Below are positions 28,237 through 40,800 of a stretch of 55,289 bases of DNA, piece after piece. The DNA is from a bacterium (GTDB taxonomy: Bacteria > Verrucomicrobiota > Verrucomicrobiia > Limisphaerales > JAJXZI01). The notes under the pieces were generated by a model. That model ran no database searches. It was given only the letters and a program-made list of their open reading frames with translations, and had not been told where the DNA came from. The stretch lies in NCBI GenBank assembly GCA_021780115.1, contig JAJXZI010000087.1, forward strand, positions 1 through 55,289. Direction: 5' to 3'. Each line of letters begins with the position of its first letter. Position 1 is the stretch's first letter. Both the position numbers and the translations under genes were made by a program.

Positions 28237-29377
28237 TCAGCAGGCGGCCCAGGGCCTGCGGTTGCCGGGCCATTGCAAGATTCGGCGGCGGAGCGGGCGC
28301 TCGACCCAGACAAATACGGCATACGAACACGCGATGGCGAACAGGCAGAAGGCGAGCACGCTGGGCCAGGACGCGAGCGGTTTTCGCCCCAACATCCGCT
28401 CGGCTTTCTGCCATCAAAACGCCAGCGGCATGTGCAAAATGTAAAGCGCGTAACTGGCTTCGCCCAGTTGCACCAATGCCCGGGCGGAAAAAAGGCGGGC
28501 CACCGAGCCGGCAGCCTGAGCGCCGCCCCAAACGATCGCGCCATACAGCGGCACGAGCATCGCGTCCGTCAGGAGCCATCCCGGCACGCGGGAGCGGCCG
28601 GCAAAGAGGAGCAAGACCACTGCCCCGGCGGAGACGAAGAGGCCGGTCGCCCAGAGGGAGGAAGAACCTTTGCCCGTCGTGAGCCAGCGGGACAGCGCCA
28701 CGCCCAATGCAAAGTGGGGCAAAAAGAACGGCGGAAAGTAAAGAACGAGATTCTGGCGGTTGCCATCGGCCAACCCCAGGCAGGGCGCCGCGCCCAACCA
28801 CTCGCGCAGCACGGTCATCCCAACGACAGCGCCCAACGACAGCGCCAGCCACTTCATCGGTTTCACCCGGGCGGAGCGCCGGAGCAGGGACGGGAACCCC
28901 GCGTAGAAAAACGCCTCGACTGACAGGGACCAGGCGGGCGTATTCCAAGCCAAAGCCAAGGGGGGCAGCCAGGCCTGGAGTAAAAAGGGCACGAGTAACA
29001 AGCTCCCGATAAATGGGGTCACCGGCGTGATATGGGCTACGAACGCCGAATACGCGTGGGCCGGCAGGGAGACGAGCAAGGCCAGGGCGTAGGCCGGGTA
29101 GATTCGGGCGAACCGGTTCTTCCAGAACGCGCGGCTTTCCACAACCAAGTCACCGTTTCCGTCCGCAGCATACACGTAGGCCAGCACGAAGCCGGACAGG
29201 ACAAAAAAGAATGACACGGCGTTGTAGCCGTTGGCGAACAAATCAACGGCCCAGCGCGGTGCCCCCCCCCTTCAAAAAGTTGGAGCCGACGTGAAAAACC
29301 AGCACCTCCACCGCCGCAAAAAACCGGAGCGAGGTCAGGAGCGGCAGATGCGGACGGGCCGGACCGGATGGTTTCAT
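28237..29377 (-). pseudogene. Acyltransferase family 3 (OafA/YrhL-like) with frameshift at a C9 tract and in-frame TGA
   Basis: MKPSGPARPHLPLLTSLRFFAAVEVLVFHVGSNFLKGG | VDLFANGYNAVSFFFVLSGFVLAYVYA...LGEASYALYILHMPLAF*WQKAERMLGRKPLASWPSVLAFCLFAIACSYAVFVWVERPLRRR. Confidence 0.8.
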
Positions 29378-29395
29378 TTGCGCGATTCGGGGGCT

Positions 29396-29728
29396 TCAGA
29401 GGTGGCCGCGGTCACGCAACCGCAGCTTCGGGAACTGGCAGCAACGCACCGTGCGGGCGATGTGCTGCTCCGCCTGGTCGGCGGCGACTTCCCAGTCGTA
29501 ATGGCTTTGCAAAGCCAGCCACCAGGCGGGGCGGGTGCCAAAATAGCGGGAGAGATGCAAGGCGGTGACCGCTGTGATGGCACGCTGACCGCGCACAATG
29601 TGGTTGATGCGGATGGGTGTCACGCCGAGGGCCTTGGCCAGCGCGGACTGGCTGAGTCCCAACGGCTCCATGAAGTCGTAGAGCGCGATTTTGCCGGGAT
29701 GCACCGGCGGCAGTTTCTTCGTCTTCAT
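29396..29728 (-). CDS. higA: HigA-type antitoxin (XRE family)
   Basis: MKTKKLPPVHPGKIALYDFMEPLGLSQSALAKALGVTPIRINHIVRGQRAITAVTALHLSRYFG. Confidence 0.88.
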   Translation of the reverse strand: MKTKKLPPVHPGKIALYDFMEPLGLSQSALAKALGVTPIRINHIVRGQRAITAVTALHLSRYFGTRPAWWLALQSHYDWEVAADQAEQHIARTVRCCQFPKLRLRDRGHL

Positions 29729-29732
29729 AGGA

Positions 29733-29930
29733 TCAATGGTAATTGACGATTTCAACAGCGCGCTTCTCTTTGCCTTCCCAGTGGAAGCAAAGGCGATACT
29801 GGTCGTTGATCCGGATACTATGCTGCCCCGCCCGATCCGCCTTGAGGGCCTCCAGATGATTGCCCGGTGGCAGCCGCAGATCCGACCGTTCGCGAGAGCG
29901 ATCCAATTGTGTGAGTTTGCGGAGTACGCC
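29733..29930 (-). pseudogene. HigB (RelE-fold) toxin, N-terminally truncated
   Basis: LERGVLRKLTQLDRSRERSDLRLPPGNHLEALKADRAGQHSIRINDQYRLCFHWEGKEKRAVEIVNYH*, preceded in frame by TAA. Confidence 0.78.
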
Positions 29931-30199
29931 CCGTTCGAGTTATGCGGATCGACCGTGGTTCCGGCGGCGCTGCCACAGCCACGCCGCCTTGCGACAGGCG
30001 AAGCTCGCAATCACCCAACCACCTTATCGAGCCGCGATGTGGTGTCAATTCCAACGAGCTGGGTGCTGCGTCCGGCGACGTTTTCCGGAGGTCTTGCACG
30101 GCAACTCTCACCCTGTCGCCAGATTCCCCTCCCGCACTGCTGCCTTCTTCGCCGCTGCCTCGGCCGGCGCGGGAGCGGCGTCCCCCACACCTTGATCGG

Positions 30200-30425
30200 C
30201 CGGTAGAAGGTGTCGCGTTGGACGGGCAGGCGGCCGGTTTCGCGGATGGCCTTGACCATTGCCGCTTCGGCCTGCAACTGTGGCGATGTTGCGCCGGCCA
30301 TGTGGAAGATGTGCTCCTCGACAATCGTGCCGTGCAAATCGTCGTCGCCGAAGCTCAACGCACTTCAGGCCCATGCCGACCCAGTAAGTGGTGAAGATGG
30401 GGTTTTAACCACGGTGCCGGGACGC
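30200..30425 (-). pseudogene. mqnE-like (aminodeoxyfutalosine synthase) C-terminal remnant
   Basis: FTTYWVGMGLK (other frame) then LSFGDDDLHGTIVEEHIFHMAGATSPQLQAEAAMVKAIRETGRLPVQRDTFY. Confidence 0.65.
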
Positions 30426-30639
30426 GCTGGGGCAGTGGCCAAGTACTTCTTGCCGACGATGAAGCCGGAACAGAAAGAGCGGGGGGCAGCCAAATCGGCG
30501 GCCCTACGGCCCGCCACAGACCCCGCTGGACCGGGGGCAGGCCGGCGCCGAAGTGAATGAAGCGGCGAAGGCGGCGCTCAACCCCTTTGCAGTGCGGCGG
30601 GAAGTTGACCGGCAACGCAAGGCCATCGCCCCGCGCTCA

Positions 30640-31080
30640 CGCCCTTTGGCGGACTGGTGCCGTGGGCGGCGTTCCAGAAGCAGCGCGGGCTGATCGAGGC
30701 GCTGGTGGCCACCTGTCCCGTCACACGTACCAGTCCCAACGCCGCGCCGGTGTATGACGAGCTGACCAGCATCGGCTTGACCGTGCTCTGTGATGGGCGG
30801 CGCTTCGCCCACGTGCGCCAAGACCCCACGCTCAACGAGTTGGGCGGTCTGGAGGGCGTGGTCGGCGACCGACACCCAGCGGCGCTTTGCGGCGAGCGTG
30901 CCTGAAGCCACGGGGGCGGCGTGGGTGGCGGGCGTGGCGCAACGGCTCTGGGGCGCGCTGCCGGAGAAGCTCATCCTGGACTGGGACGCGACGGCGTCAA
31001 CCAAGTATGGGCAGCAGGAAGGGGCGGCTGTCGAGCGTTTGGTGGAGGAACAACAAGGTGAGCCGTTGGGCAAGTTGATG
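30640..31080 (+). mobile_element. Degenerate IS1380-like (DDE) transposase fragment
   Basis: LIEALVATCPVTRTSPNAAPVYDELTSIGLTVLCDGRRFAHVRQDPTLNELGGLEGVVG | DTQRRFAASVPEATGAAWVAGVAQRLWGALPEKLILDWDATASTKYGQQEGAAV, frameshift near 30865, truncated C-terminus. Confidence 0.75.
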
Positions 31081-31801
31081 TTTTGCAAGCGACCAGTGAG
31101 ACCCGCTGGCGCCCGCAGGGCGAAGGTGCCCGCCCTCTTGGGAAGGGCAGCACCCCAGTCTCATTTTGTTCCCGCCCCAACAGAGGAATGAACATTGGAA
31201 CCGCCCATAATCCGTACCCTGGGCACATCGCAGACTCGGCGTGCCACCTCCCACCGGAACTTGAGCAGATCCCAGCCGGCCCCTGGTCCGGCAACTTTTC
31301 AGCTTTCATCCTTCTGCCGGAATTTGTTGTTTTTTGGCTTGCATAAGCGTCGCGTTGCCGTCAAGATGCGCTCGGTGTTTTTGCACTTCAGCTAGTTGAG
31401 ATGCAGATGCGAGATCCACATTGCTCGCGAGGTTGGCGGATTTCGCCGCCCTCCCGAATCCTGTTGTCCGGCACAGTCTGCAACGTCTTCGACCTCTCGG
31501 ATGATCACGATGCTTTTAACCAATTTCCGGAGTACTGGGAAGGTCCGCGTCCCAAAATAGCAACGGCGGCGGACAAAGGCACCAATCGTAGGTGGTGTCG
31601 GAATTGGGATATAATGTCGGATATAGACAATGATTTTGGTTTGCTGCCTGAGCTTTCGCGCGCGTTAAATGCTCGCGGTTGGGCGGGGCATCACATTGCT
31701 TTGACGGTGGGCAACTTGGACAAGCTCCAAGCTGCGTGTAAGAACGCGGCGCAAAGAACGATATGCTGAAGAATCAGGAACGAACATCGAAAGATACGAA
31801 C

Positions 31802-34800
31802 ATGAATACAAACCCAACGCATACTCGGCGTCCTCGCGCTTGGACTCTCGCTGGGGTGGCATCCCTAATGATGGCGGTGTCAGCGCTAGGTCAATATGTC
31901 GCGACCCAACCCGCAGTGATCGCGATTAATGACAACCAGCCTGCTGCCCCGTCGCCTTCAGTGATCGATCTGACGTCGTCAAATATTGTGGGGACGATCG
32001 AGAAGGTGACCGTCACCTTAAACAATCTGAATCACGGTTACGTCAACGATGTTGGTGTGCTGCTGGTGGGTCCTGGGGGCAACGTCGTGCTGATGAACAA
32101 CTCGGGCGGCGGTTATCCGATCAGCGGGGCGACGCTCACTTTCGACGCGTCCGCGCCATCAATCTTGCCGCAGTTCTCCCAGATTGGCAGTGGAACGTAC
32201 AAGCCCGGCGACTACACGCCCGGCGGCACTGCGAGTTTCCTCTCTCCATCGGCACCCGGGCCAAACGCGCCGGCTGGGCCATACGGAACGCTCGGCAGCT
32301 TCGCGGGCCAGAATCCCAATGGGGTCTGGAGGCTCTACGTGCAGGATGACGCCCCGCTGAATACGGGGTCCCTCGGTTCGTGGACGCTGAATTTATACAC
32401 CACTCCGGTGGTGACAATGACCAATCCGGCGGTGACGCTCGCGGAAAATGCCTCGACTCCTGCCACCGTGTTCTTCGCAGTGCAAGATTCCAGCCCGCCG
32501 CCGGGTGGCTTCACTTGGAGCTTCAGCGGTGCTGGTGCCAGCTTGGTCAGCGCGACGGTCAGCCAAACCAGTGGTGGTTATAGCTTGGCGCTCACGCCCA
32601 AATTGAATCAATACGGGACGAATGCGACGCTGACCCTGACGGTTGGTGACGGAGTTGGCTCCGTTCAAGCCAACCTGACCGTGACTGTTTATCATGTGAA
32701 CCAAGCCCCAACGCTGACCTTGACCAACGCCACCGTCACCACGGTCGCGGGGGTGGTATCCCCGGCTGTTTGGCCACTGGTTGCCGACGTGGACACGAAC
32801 TTCAACGCGGCCACCAGCCTCACCCTCAGCGTGGTGGCGTCAGACGCCACCAATATCGTGGCGCCATCCGGCGTATTCTTCGATGCGACACAGACGGCCA
32901 ATTGGCGCAAGCTCACCGTTGTTCCCACCGGTGCCGCCACGGGCACTGCACACTTGACGTTGTTGGTTTCGGACAACAACTCGCCCGCGCCCGCTTACGT
33001 CACCAACACGTTGACGGTCAACGTTACCCCGCCGGCGGACCATCACCCGACTTGGGCCAACGCGACGGGGCTGAGTCTGGGGGCTGCGGCGACGAACAGT
33101 TCGTCCATCGTCGTCTCGAACGTGCCGGGGTTGCTCGGCCGAGTCACGGTTGCAATAGATGGCCAGACCGGGATCACGCCGAACAATCTAGGACTGACGT
33201 TGGTGGGCCCGGGTGGGAGTGTGCCGCTGCTCACCACGTCCGCCAATGCGGGACCGAACACCTTCGCCCAAGTTCTCTTCACCGACGGTGCCGCAGCTTC
33301 GCTGCCCGCTGCCGACTCGGTATCGCAGGTGGCGCTGCAGCCGGCCAGCCCGCTGGCCGCGCTATTCAACACCAGCCCGAACGGAACCTGGACGCTATGG
33401 GTCACCAACGGCGGCGTCGGGGCTCAGATTGTCGGCGGGTGGGTGTTGAATCTCTATGTGGGTCCGACGCTGGCTAGCAGCGCATCCAGCATCTCGATGC
33501 CGGAAGGGGCCACGACCAACGTGACCATCACCCTCACGGATGTGGATGGATCCGTTACCAACGTGCTGGTGACTTCCGCAAACCCAACCCTCCTCGGCGC
33601 CACAGTGTCCGCGTTCAACGGCTCGACTGGCATCGGCACGGTGCAAATGACCGCCAATCCGCCCAACTTTGGATCCACCACGGTTCAGATCGCCGCCGAA
33701 GACAACAACAATTTCTGGGTGACCAACACCGTCAACGTGGCCGTTACCTTTGTTGACCACGCGCCAACGATTAGCTTTGTGGACAAACAAGTCACTTCGG
33801 CGGGCGTGCCCTTCGCACCGGTGAGCTGCACCGTCACCGACGCCGACTTGTCCGCCATCAGCCAGACGCTGACGCTCACGGCAACCTCCGACAATCAGAA
33901 GGTGCTCCCCGATGCCAACATCTTGGTCCAGCCGGCGATCGGCGGGGCCGGGGTGCGGACCCTCATCATGTTCCCGGCGGGGACGATCGGCGGGACGGCC
34001 AATGTCACGCTGATGGTTTCGGATGGCACGCTTACCACGACAGAATCGTTCCCGGTGGTGGTGCAGCCACCGGCCAGCCCGCTCTTTGCGGCCAGCAGCC
34101 AGATCAACATCAACGCCGGCGCGGCCGGAACGCCGTATCCATCCACCAATACGGTCAGCGGCCTGATCGGCACCGTGGAAAGCGTCGAAGTCACGCTGTT
34201 CAATATTCTGGCTCCCACCCCGAGCAACCTCGGCTTTTTGCTTGTGGGACCGGGAGGGCAGCAAGTGCTTCTCATGGCCAACGCGGGGGGCAGTGCGGCC
34301 CTGGGCAACACCAGCTTGGCCTTCGCCGACTCGGCGAGCAATGCCGTACCGGCCGCCGGACCTCTGGCCTCGGGTGTCTATCAGCCGAGCGCCTACGGCA
34401 CATTTCCGACTTTCCCCACCCCAGCCCCGGCGGGACCGTACTCGACGAATCTTTCGGTTTTTTCCGGCACCAATCCGAACACCAACTGGCTGCTCTATGT
34501 AATGGACGCCGGCTCTGCTCGCGGCGGCCTCATCCAAGGCGGCTGGCAATTGAGCATCAAGACCGCGCCGAACATCGGGCCGATCGCGGACCAGACGACC
34601 TTGGAGAATACCCCCAAACGCGTCGCCGTGCCGGTGGGTGACGTGCAGCAGTCCGGCATCACCGTAAGCGCCAGCACCACCAACACGAGCCTCATTCAGG
34701 CGGTTTCCGCCTCTGTTTCGGGCGGCGTGGCCACGGTGATGATCACTCCAGCACCTTACCAGATCGGGACCGCCTACATCGATCTGAGCGCGACGGACGG

Positions 34801-37800
34801 GACCGTCGTCTCGACCCGCACTTTCAAGCTGACCGTTCAGCAGCAAATCCTGCCACCCTTGGTCTTTGGGATCGCCAACCAAACGACACCGGCGGCCATG
34901 CAGACCGCGCCAATCACGTTCTCCGTCTGGGATCCGCAGAGCAACGCCATCACGATCACCGCGACCTCTGACAACCCGGCGTTGGTGCCCAACGGTAACA
35001 TCTCCGTGAGCCAGCCGGCCGGCCCCGGTTATGCCACCAATTCTGCGAGTCTGACCATTCTACCTGCGGTCACGAGCAGCGGAACGGCGAACATCACCCT
35101 GTTGGTCAGCGACGGCGCGACCAATACCACGGCTCAATTTCAACTCACGGTGGTGCCGGTGCAGGTCTTCGCCAACACAAACACGATCATCATTCCCGAA
35201 GGCGCGCCGGTCCAGGCCACCTCGACGCCGTACCCATCCACGAACACGGTCACAGGTGTGGCGGGGACGGTAGCCGGGGTGGAAGTGACGCTGGTTGGTT
35301 TTAGTCACACCTTTCCGCAAGACGTGGATGTACTGCTGGTGTCACCTGACGGTGTCCACTCGGCCGTGCTGATGGCCCACGCTGGCGGTGGAAACGCCGT
35401 CAATAATCTGCGGCTGACCTTCAGCGATGGCGCCTCCGGCACCGTTCCCTTTGGAGCCGCCCTCAGCAGTGGAATTTTCTATCCGACCAACTACGCAGGA
35501 TCCTCACTGGCCTTTTCCAATCCGGCACCGGCCGGGCCGTACACGACCACGCTGAATGCCAGTTTCGCGGGCGTCAATCCCAACGGCGACTGGAAACTGT
35601 ACGTGATGGACGACACCTTCCCTGATGGCGGAGCGATCAACGGCGGCTGGTTGTTGTTCCTCCGGACGACGCCGCAGTTCGCGAACATTGGCCCGCAAAC
35701 GGCCACCGAAAATGTTCCGCTGGGGGTGCCCCTGACGTTGAGCGAAAGCAATCCAAACGTGGATCCCCACAACTTGGCGGTCACAGCCAGCCACAGTGGC
35801 GACAGCCCGGCGGGCCTGACGCAGAGCTTTGGAGTGACCGGGAGTGGCGCCTACCGCACGCTCTGGATCACGAACGCGGCCAACCTACCCTCCGCGGTAA
35901 GCTCGGGCAACGGAACCAACCTGATCACGGTCACGGTCACCGACACCACCAGCACCCCGAATCTCAGTTACACCAGTTCGTTCCCGCTGACCGTGCTCAA
36001 CGTGAACCAGGCACCGACGGTCAGCACCCCGGCCGGCGTGGTGCATATCAACGAAAACACTGCCGCAACGATCAGCTTCAACATTGCCGACGTGGATTCA
36101 ACACTGACGCTGGGAAGCTTCACGGTCACATCGTCGGATCCGACGATTGTTCCCAATGCCAACGTCGTTGTCGTCACCAACACCAGTTCCATCAGCGCAA
36201 TTGGCGGAACCCGTGGCACGAGCGGCACGATCAACGTCCAGGTGACACCGTTGCCGAATGTTTTTGGCACCAACGCCGTGTTAAGCTTTGTGCTCACGGA
36301 CGGCAGCAACACGCCGGTGACGAACAACGTGCTGCTGGCGGTGCAATACGCCCATCAGGGACCCTCGATCACCGGTCTTCCCGTCAATCCCACTTATGTC
36401 GCGGGCAGCCCGACACCGGCCATCGGATTCACCGTCAACAGCGTCGAAGTCTCACCCAAGAGCCTGCATGTCAGCGCGGTCTCCTCAAATCCAGGGGTAG
36501 TGCCCAATACCAGCTACAACATCATCACAGGCGGAGCGGGCAGCAGCCGGACCATCTCGCTGGTTCCCTTGGGAACGGCGACCGGAAGCAGCACGATCAC
36601 GGTGTACGTTTGGGATGACGCGGGGTACGCAAGCTCCACGAATTCCTCCCAATTCACGGTGACCTTCAGTGCGGCGCCGGGCACGCTCTGGGCGAACGCG
36701 CAGAGTTTCAACACGATCAGCAACGCCCCCGGCAGCGCGCCGAACTATCCATCTACTATCACGGTCAGCGGCTTGGCGCCCACCCTCTTCAAGGCGAGCG
36801 TGGTGCTTCAGGGCCTGAGTCACAGCAACCCGACGAATCTGGACGTGCTGCTGGTCGCTCCGGATGGAACCAACGCCGTGATGCTCATGTCCGGTGCCGG
36901 AGGCAGCAGTCCGGTGAGCAACCTAACGCTGGTGTTTGACGACACCGGCGCGCCGTTGCCGACCGACATGTTGATTTCCGGAACCAATCACCCCGGAAGC
37001 TATGCGCAGCGAACGCTGCCCGCACCCGCGCCGGCCAAATACCTGACCCGACTGGGCATTCTCCAGGGCGTCAATCCAAATGGCACCTGGTCGCTGTATG
37101 TCAACGACGGAACGATGGGCGACACCGGCTCAGTGGTGGGCTGGCAACTGATCCTCGAGCCCGTTCCGACCATCCAGGTCGCCTCCACGGTGCCGTCCCC
37201 GGCGGTGATCCAGGAGAACTCGGCGGTACAGACCAGCAGCGTTGTCGTGAATCTTACTGCCGCCGACGTGGTCACGTCGCCCGCGAACCTGACCGTCAGT
37301 TACACCTCGGACAACACTGCCTTGTTGCCCGGCGGCAAAGTGGGATCCCCGAATTCCTCCGGCAATCTGGCGGTGACGCTTACCCCCTCGCAACTGCAAT
37401 ACGGCACCGCGAATCTGACCTTCACCGTGACGCGGAGTGACGGGGCCAGTTCCAGCAGCGCGCCGATCGCCATTACGGTCACTCCTGTTAATGTGCCGCC
37501 GACGATCTCGCGGCTCAGCCCGTTGACGACACCGGAGAACACGGGCACCACGGTGGAATTCTTGGTCGCGGATGTGGATACGCCACTGAAGACCCTGAAC
37601 ATCCAGGCGTTCTCGTCAAACCAGACACTGATCGCCAATTCAGGGCTGGTCTTCTCGGGAAGCACCAATAATCAATTGACGGGTGTGGCGCCGCTGTCGG
37701 GAATCACGCCGCCGACCGGGGACATCCATTTAAATCTGCAGCCCAACAACCTGCAAATTGGGTCTGCCAATATCACCATCGCGGTGACCGACGTCACGTC

Positions 37801-40800
37801 GGCTGGCAGCAACTATGTGACCAGTAATTTTGTGTTCACCGTGGTTTCTCAATACTACCCACCGACACTGACGGTTCCCAGCCAGCCGGTCTATGTTAGC
37901 GCGGGCGGAACGGTGAGCGTATCCATCCCGGCGAGCAGCCTCACCACTCCCGCGCCAACGTTGACGTTGGGAGGCGTTTCGGACAACCCAGCAGCGGTGC
38001 AGAACGGCGGCATCGTGATCACGCCGCCGTCGGTGACTGGTTCGGGAATCTTCCAAGTGCAGCTTGCGGCGGCGCCCGGAGTGACCACGGAGACCAAAGC
38101 CAATATCATCCTGACCGTGACGGATGGGACCACGCCGGTCAAGGCCAGCTTCCTAGTGATCGTGCGTCCGACGCGTCAGCACCAGTTTGCGAATAACACG
38201 CCCATCACCATCAACGATTACGCACCGGCCACGCCCTATCCCTCCACGATCACCACCAGCGGCCTGATGGGGACGGTTGCCGACGTGCAGGTGACGGTGA
38301 ACGGATTCGCGCACACCTATCCTTCGGATGTCGGTCTGCTGTTGGTCAGTCCCAGCGGCCAAGCAGTCGTATTGATGAACAAGGCTGGTGACGGCCATCC
38401 GGTGGCCGGCCTGAATATGACCTTCTCGGCCGCCACGACCAATCCCGTGGTGCCGCAAAGTGCCGCACTCACATCGGGCACCTTCCGGCCGGCCGACTAC
38501 AAAGCGCCACCTTACAACTTCCCGACGAATGTTCCGACTCCGCCGCCGGTTGGCCCTTACGTCGCGGACTTGACGACGCTCAATGGAAACAGCCAGCCGA
38601 ACGGAACGTGGTCGCTGTATGTGGTGGATGACACCCCATCGGATTCGGGCGTAATCACCAACGGCTGGAGTCTGACCATCACAACGTTACCTCAGATTGC
38701 CGGATTGCAGAATATGTCGGTAGCGGAGAACATGCCGCTGCGGGAAGCGTTTACCATCGCCGACGATTCTCCGGCGCCGCCGGCCTTCGCCTTCGCCGGA
38801 GTTTCTTCCGACCACACCGTGGTGAGTGATTCCGGGATTGCGGTAACTGGCGCCGGCACCAACTTTACCGTGACAGTGACGCCGCTGACCAACACCTACG
38901 GCACCAATGTCACCATCACCCTCTATGCCACCAACGGAGACAACCAGACTTTTAGCGGCAGCTTCTTGGCGACGTTCCAGAAGTTCAGCTATCCGCCGGT
39001 GATCGTGGCGCCGGGAGACCAAACAATTCAAGCGGGCACGGTGAGTTATATCACCCTGAACTACGGCAATGTGGGTTACTCTCAGAACCAGTTGACGGTG
39101 GGCCTTCAGTCTTCGGATCCGTCACTCCTGCCGGTTAGCAACCTGCAATTAAACGGCAGTCAGCTCCAACTCACACCCATTGGTAATCTGACGGGAACAG
39201 CCCAGCTCACGATGTCCGTGACGAACCCAATCGGCCAAGTCGCTACGGCGACCTTCAACGTCCATGTCGTGGCACCGCTGATTCCGCTGTTTGCCAACAC
39301 GGAAGCCATTGTGATCAACGACAACAACCCTGCAACACCATACCCGTCCACGATCAAGGTTTCGGGGTTGAGCGGCAACATTGTTAAAGTCACAGCGACA
39401 CTGGTCGGTGTGCAACATACCTTCCCGAGCGACATCTCCGTCCTCTTGGTTGGACCAAATAATCAAGCGGTGGTTCTGATGAGCCGTGCCGGTGGCGGGG
39501 TATCCGTTCCCGCTCCGGGTGTGCGGCTGACGTTTGACGACCTCGGCGGCACGCTGCCGCAGTTCGCCGGCCTGAGCAACGGCATTTACAGACCTGCGGA
39601 CTACAAGCCCGCCGATTCGTTCTTTAACGCAAGCACCCCCAACGGGCCGCCCGCCGCGCCCTACAGCAAGACCCTGAGCGCCTTCAACGGCAACCCCAAC
39701 GGCACATGGTCCCTGTATGTCCAAGATGATATCTCCCCCGACAGCGGCCTGATCGCCGGCGGCTGGCTGTTGAACATTCAGACCAGCGGGCCGGAGATTG
39801 CCAGCGTGGGGCCGCAAACCACGATGGAAAACGCCGCGGTGACCGTGCCAGTCCAGGTTGGCTCGGCTGCCACCGGGGTGACCAACCTGATTCTCAACGC
39901 TAGTAACAGCGGCGACGTCCCGGCGGGCCTGATCGCCAACGTGACAGCCAGCAAGGTGGACGCGAATGGAAACGCCACCGTGACCATCACCCCCACGGCG
40001 AACATGCCCTCGGCCGTCAGCACTGGGAACGGCTCCACGACCATCAACTTGGCGGTAACGGATGGCACCAACGCGACCTATTCGTCGTTCCCGCTGACCG
40101 TCGTGTATGTGGACCAAGCCCCGGTGTTTGTCGGGTTGACCAACGCCACGACACCGGCCAATCTCCGGACGCTGGTGCAGTTTGGCGTGACGGACGTGGA
40201 CACGCCGGCGGCAAACCTGGTAATTACTGCCAGCAACACGACGCCAAGCTTGGGCAGCATCGTGCTGAACTCGAAAGGCAACAGCCAATACCTGACCTTC
40301 ACCCCTAACGGGACGATTACGGGCACGGCACTGGTGCTGCTGACGGCGTCGGATGGCGTGTCGAACACCCAGGCCAGCGTTAGTATCACACTAACGCCGG
40401 CGGTTATCCCGCCGACCTTTGGCGCGATCGCGAGTCAAGCTGCCTATGAGGGCCAGTCGGTCCAGGTGCAACTTAACGTGTCTTATCCGAGCACGCCATT
40501 GAGCGGTTTGAACTTCAGCATCCTCAGTTCAAATCCCAAACTGGTCACCGGCGCCAACTTTGCCCAAGTCAACGGCAGTGAGGTGGCGACACTGGCCTTG
40601 GGCAGCAATCAGGTCGGAACCGCCACGGTGACGATCTTTGTCACCGACGGGATGACTCCGTTGAGCCAGTCCTTCACCCTGACGGTGGTGCCGTCGCCGA
40701 CGTTCGGGCCGGTGGCGCCGCAGGTAGCGCAACCAGGGCAAGTGCTTACCGTGCCGCTGAGCGTGAATTACCCGCTCACGCCGCTGAGCCAACTCGGCTT

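Noticed and set aside
31401-31769. 122-aa plus-strand ORF upstream of the giant gene
   Set aside because: No recognisable motif or paralogue; ends in a gene-poor leader; coding status not supportable.
33395-34882. 495-aa minus-strand ORF inside the giant protein gene
   Set aside because: Shadow ORF; the sense frame has clear repeated domain structure.
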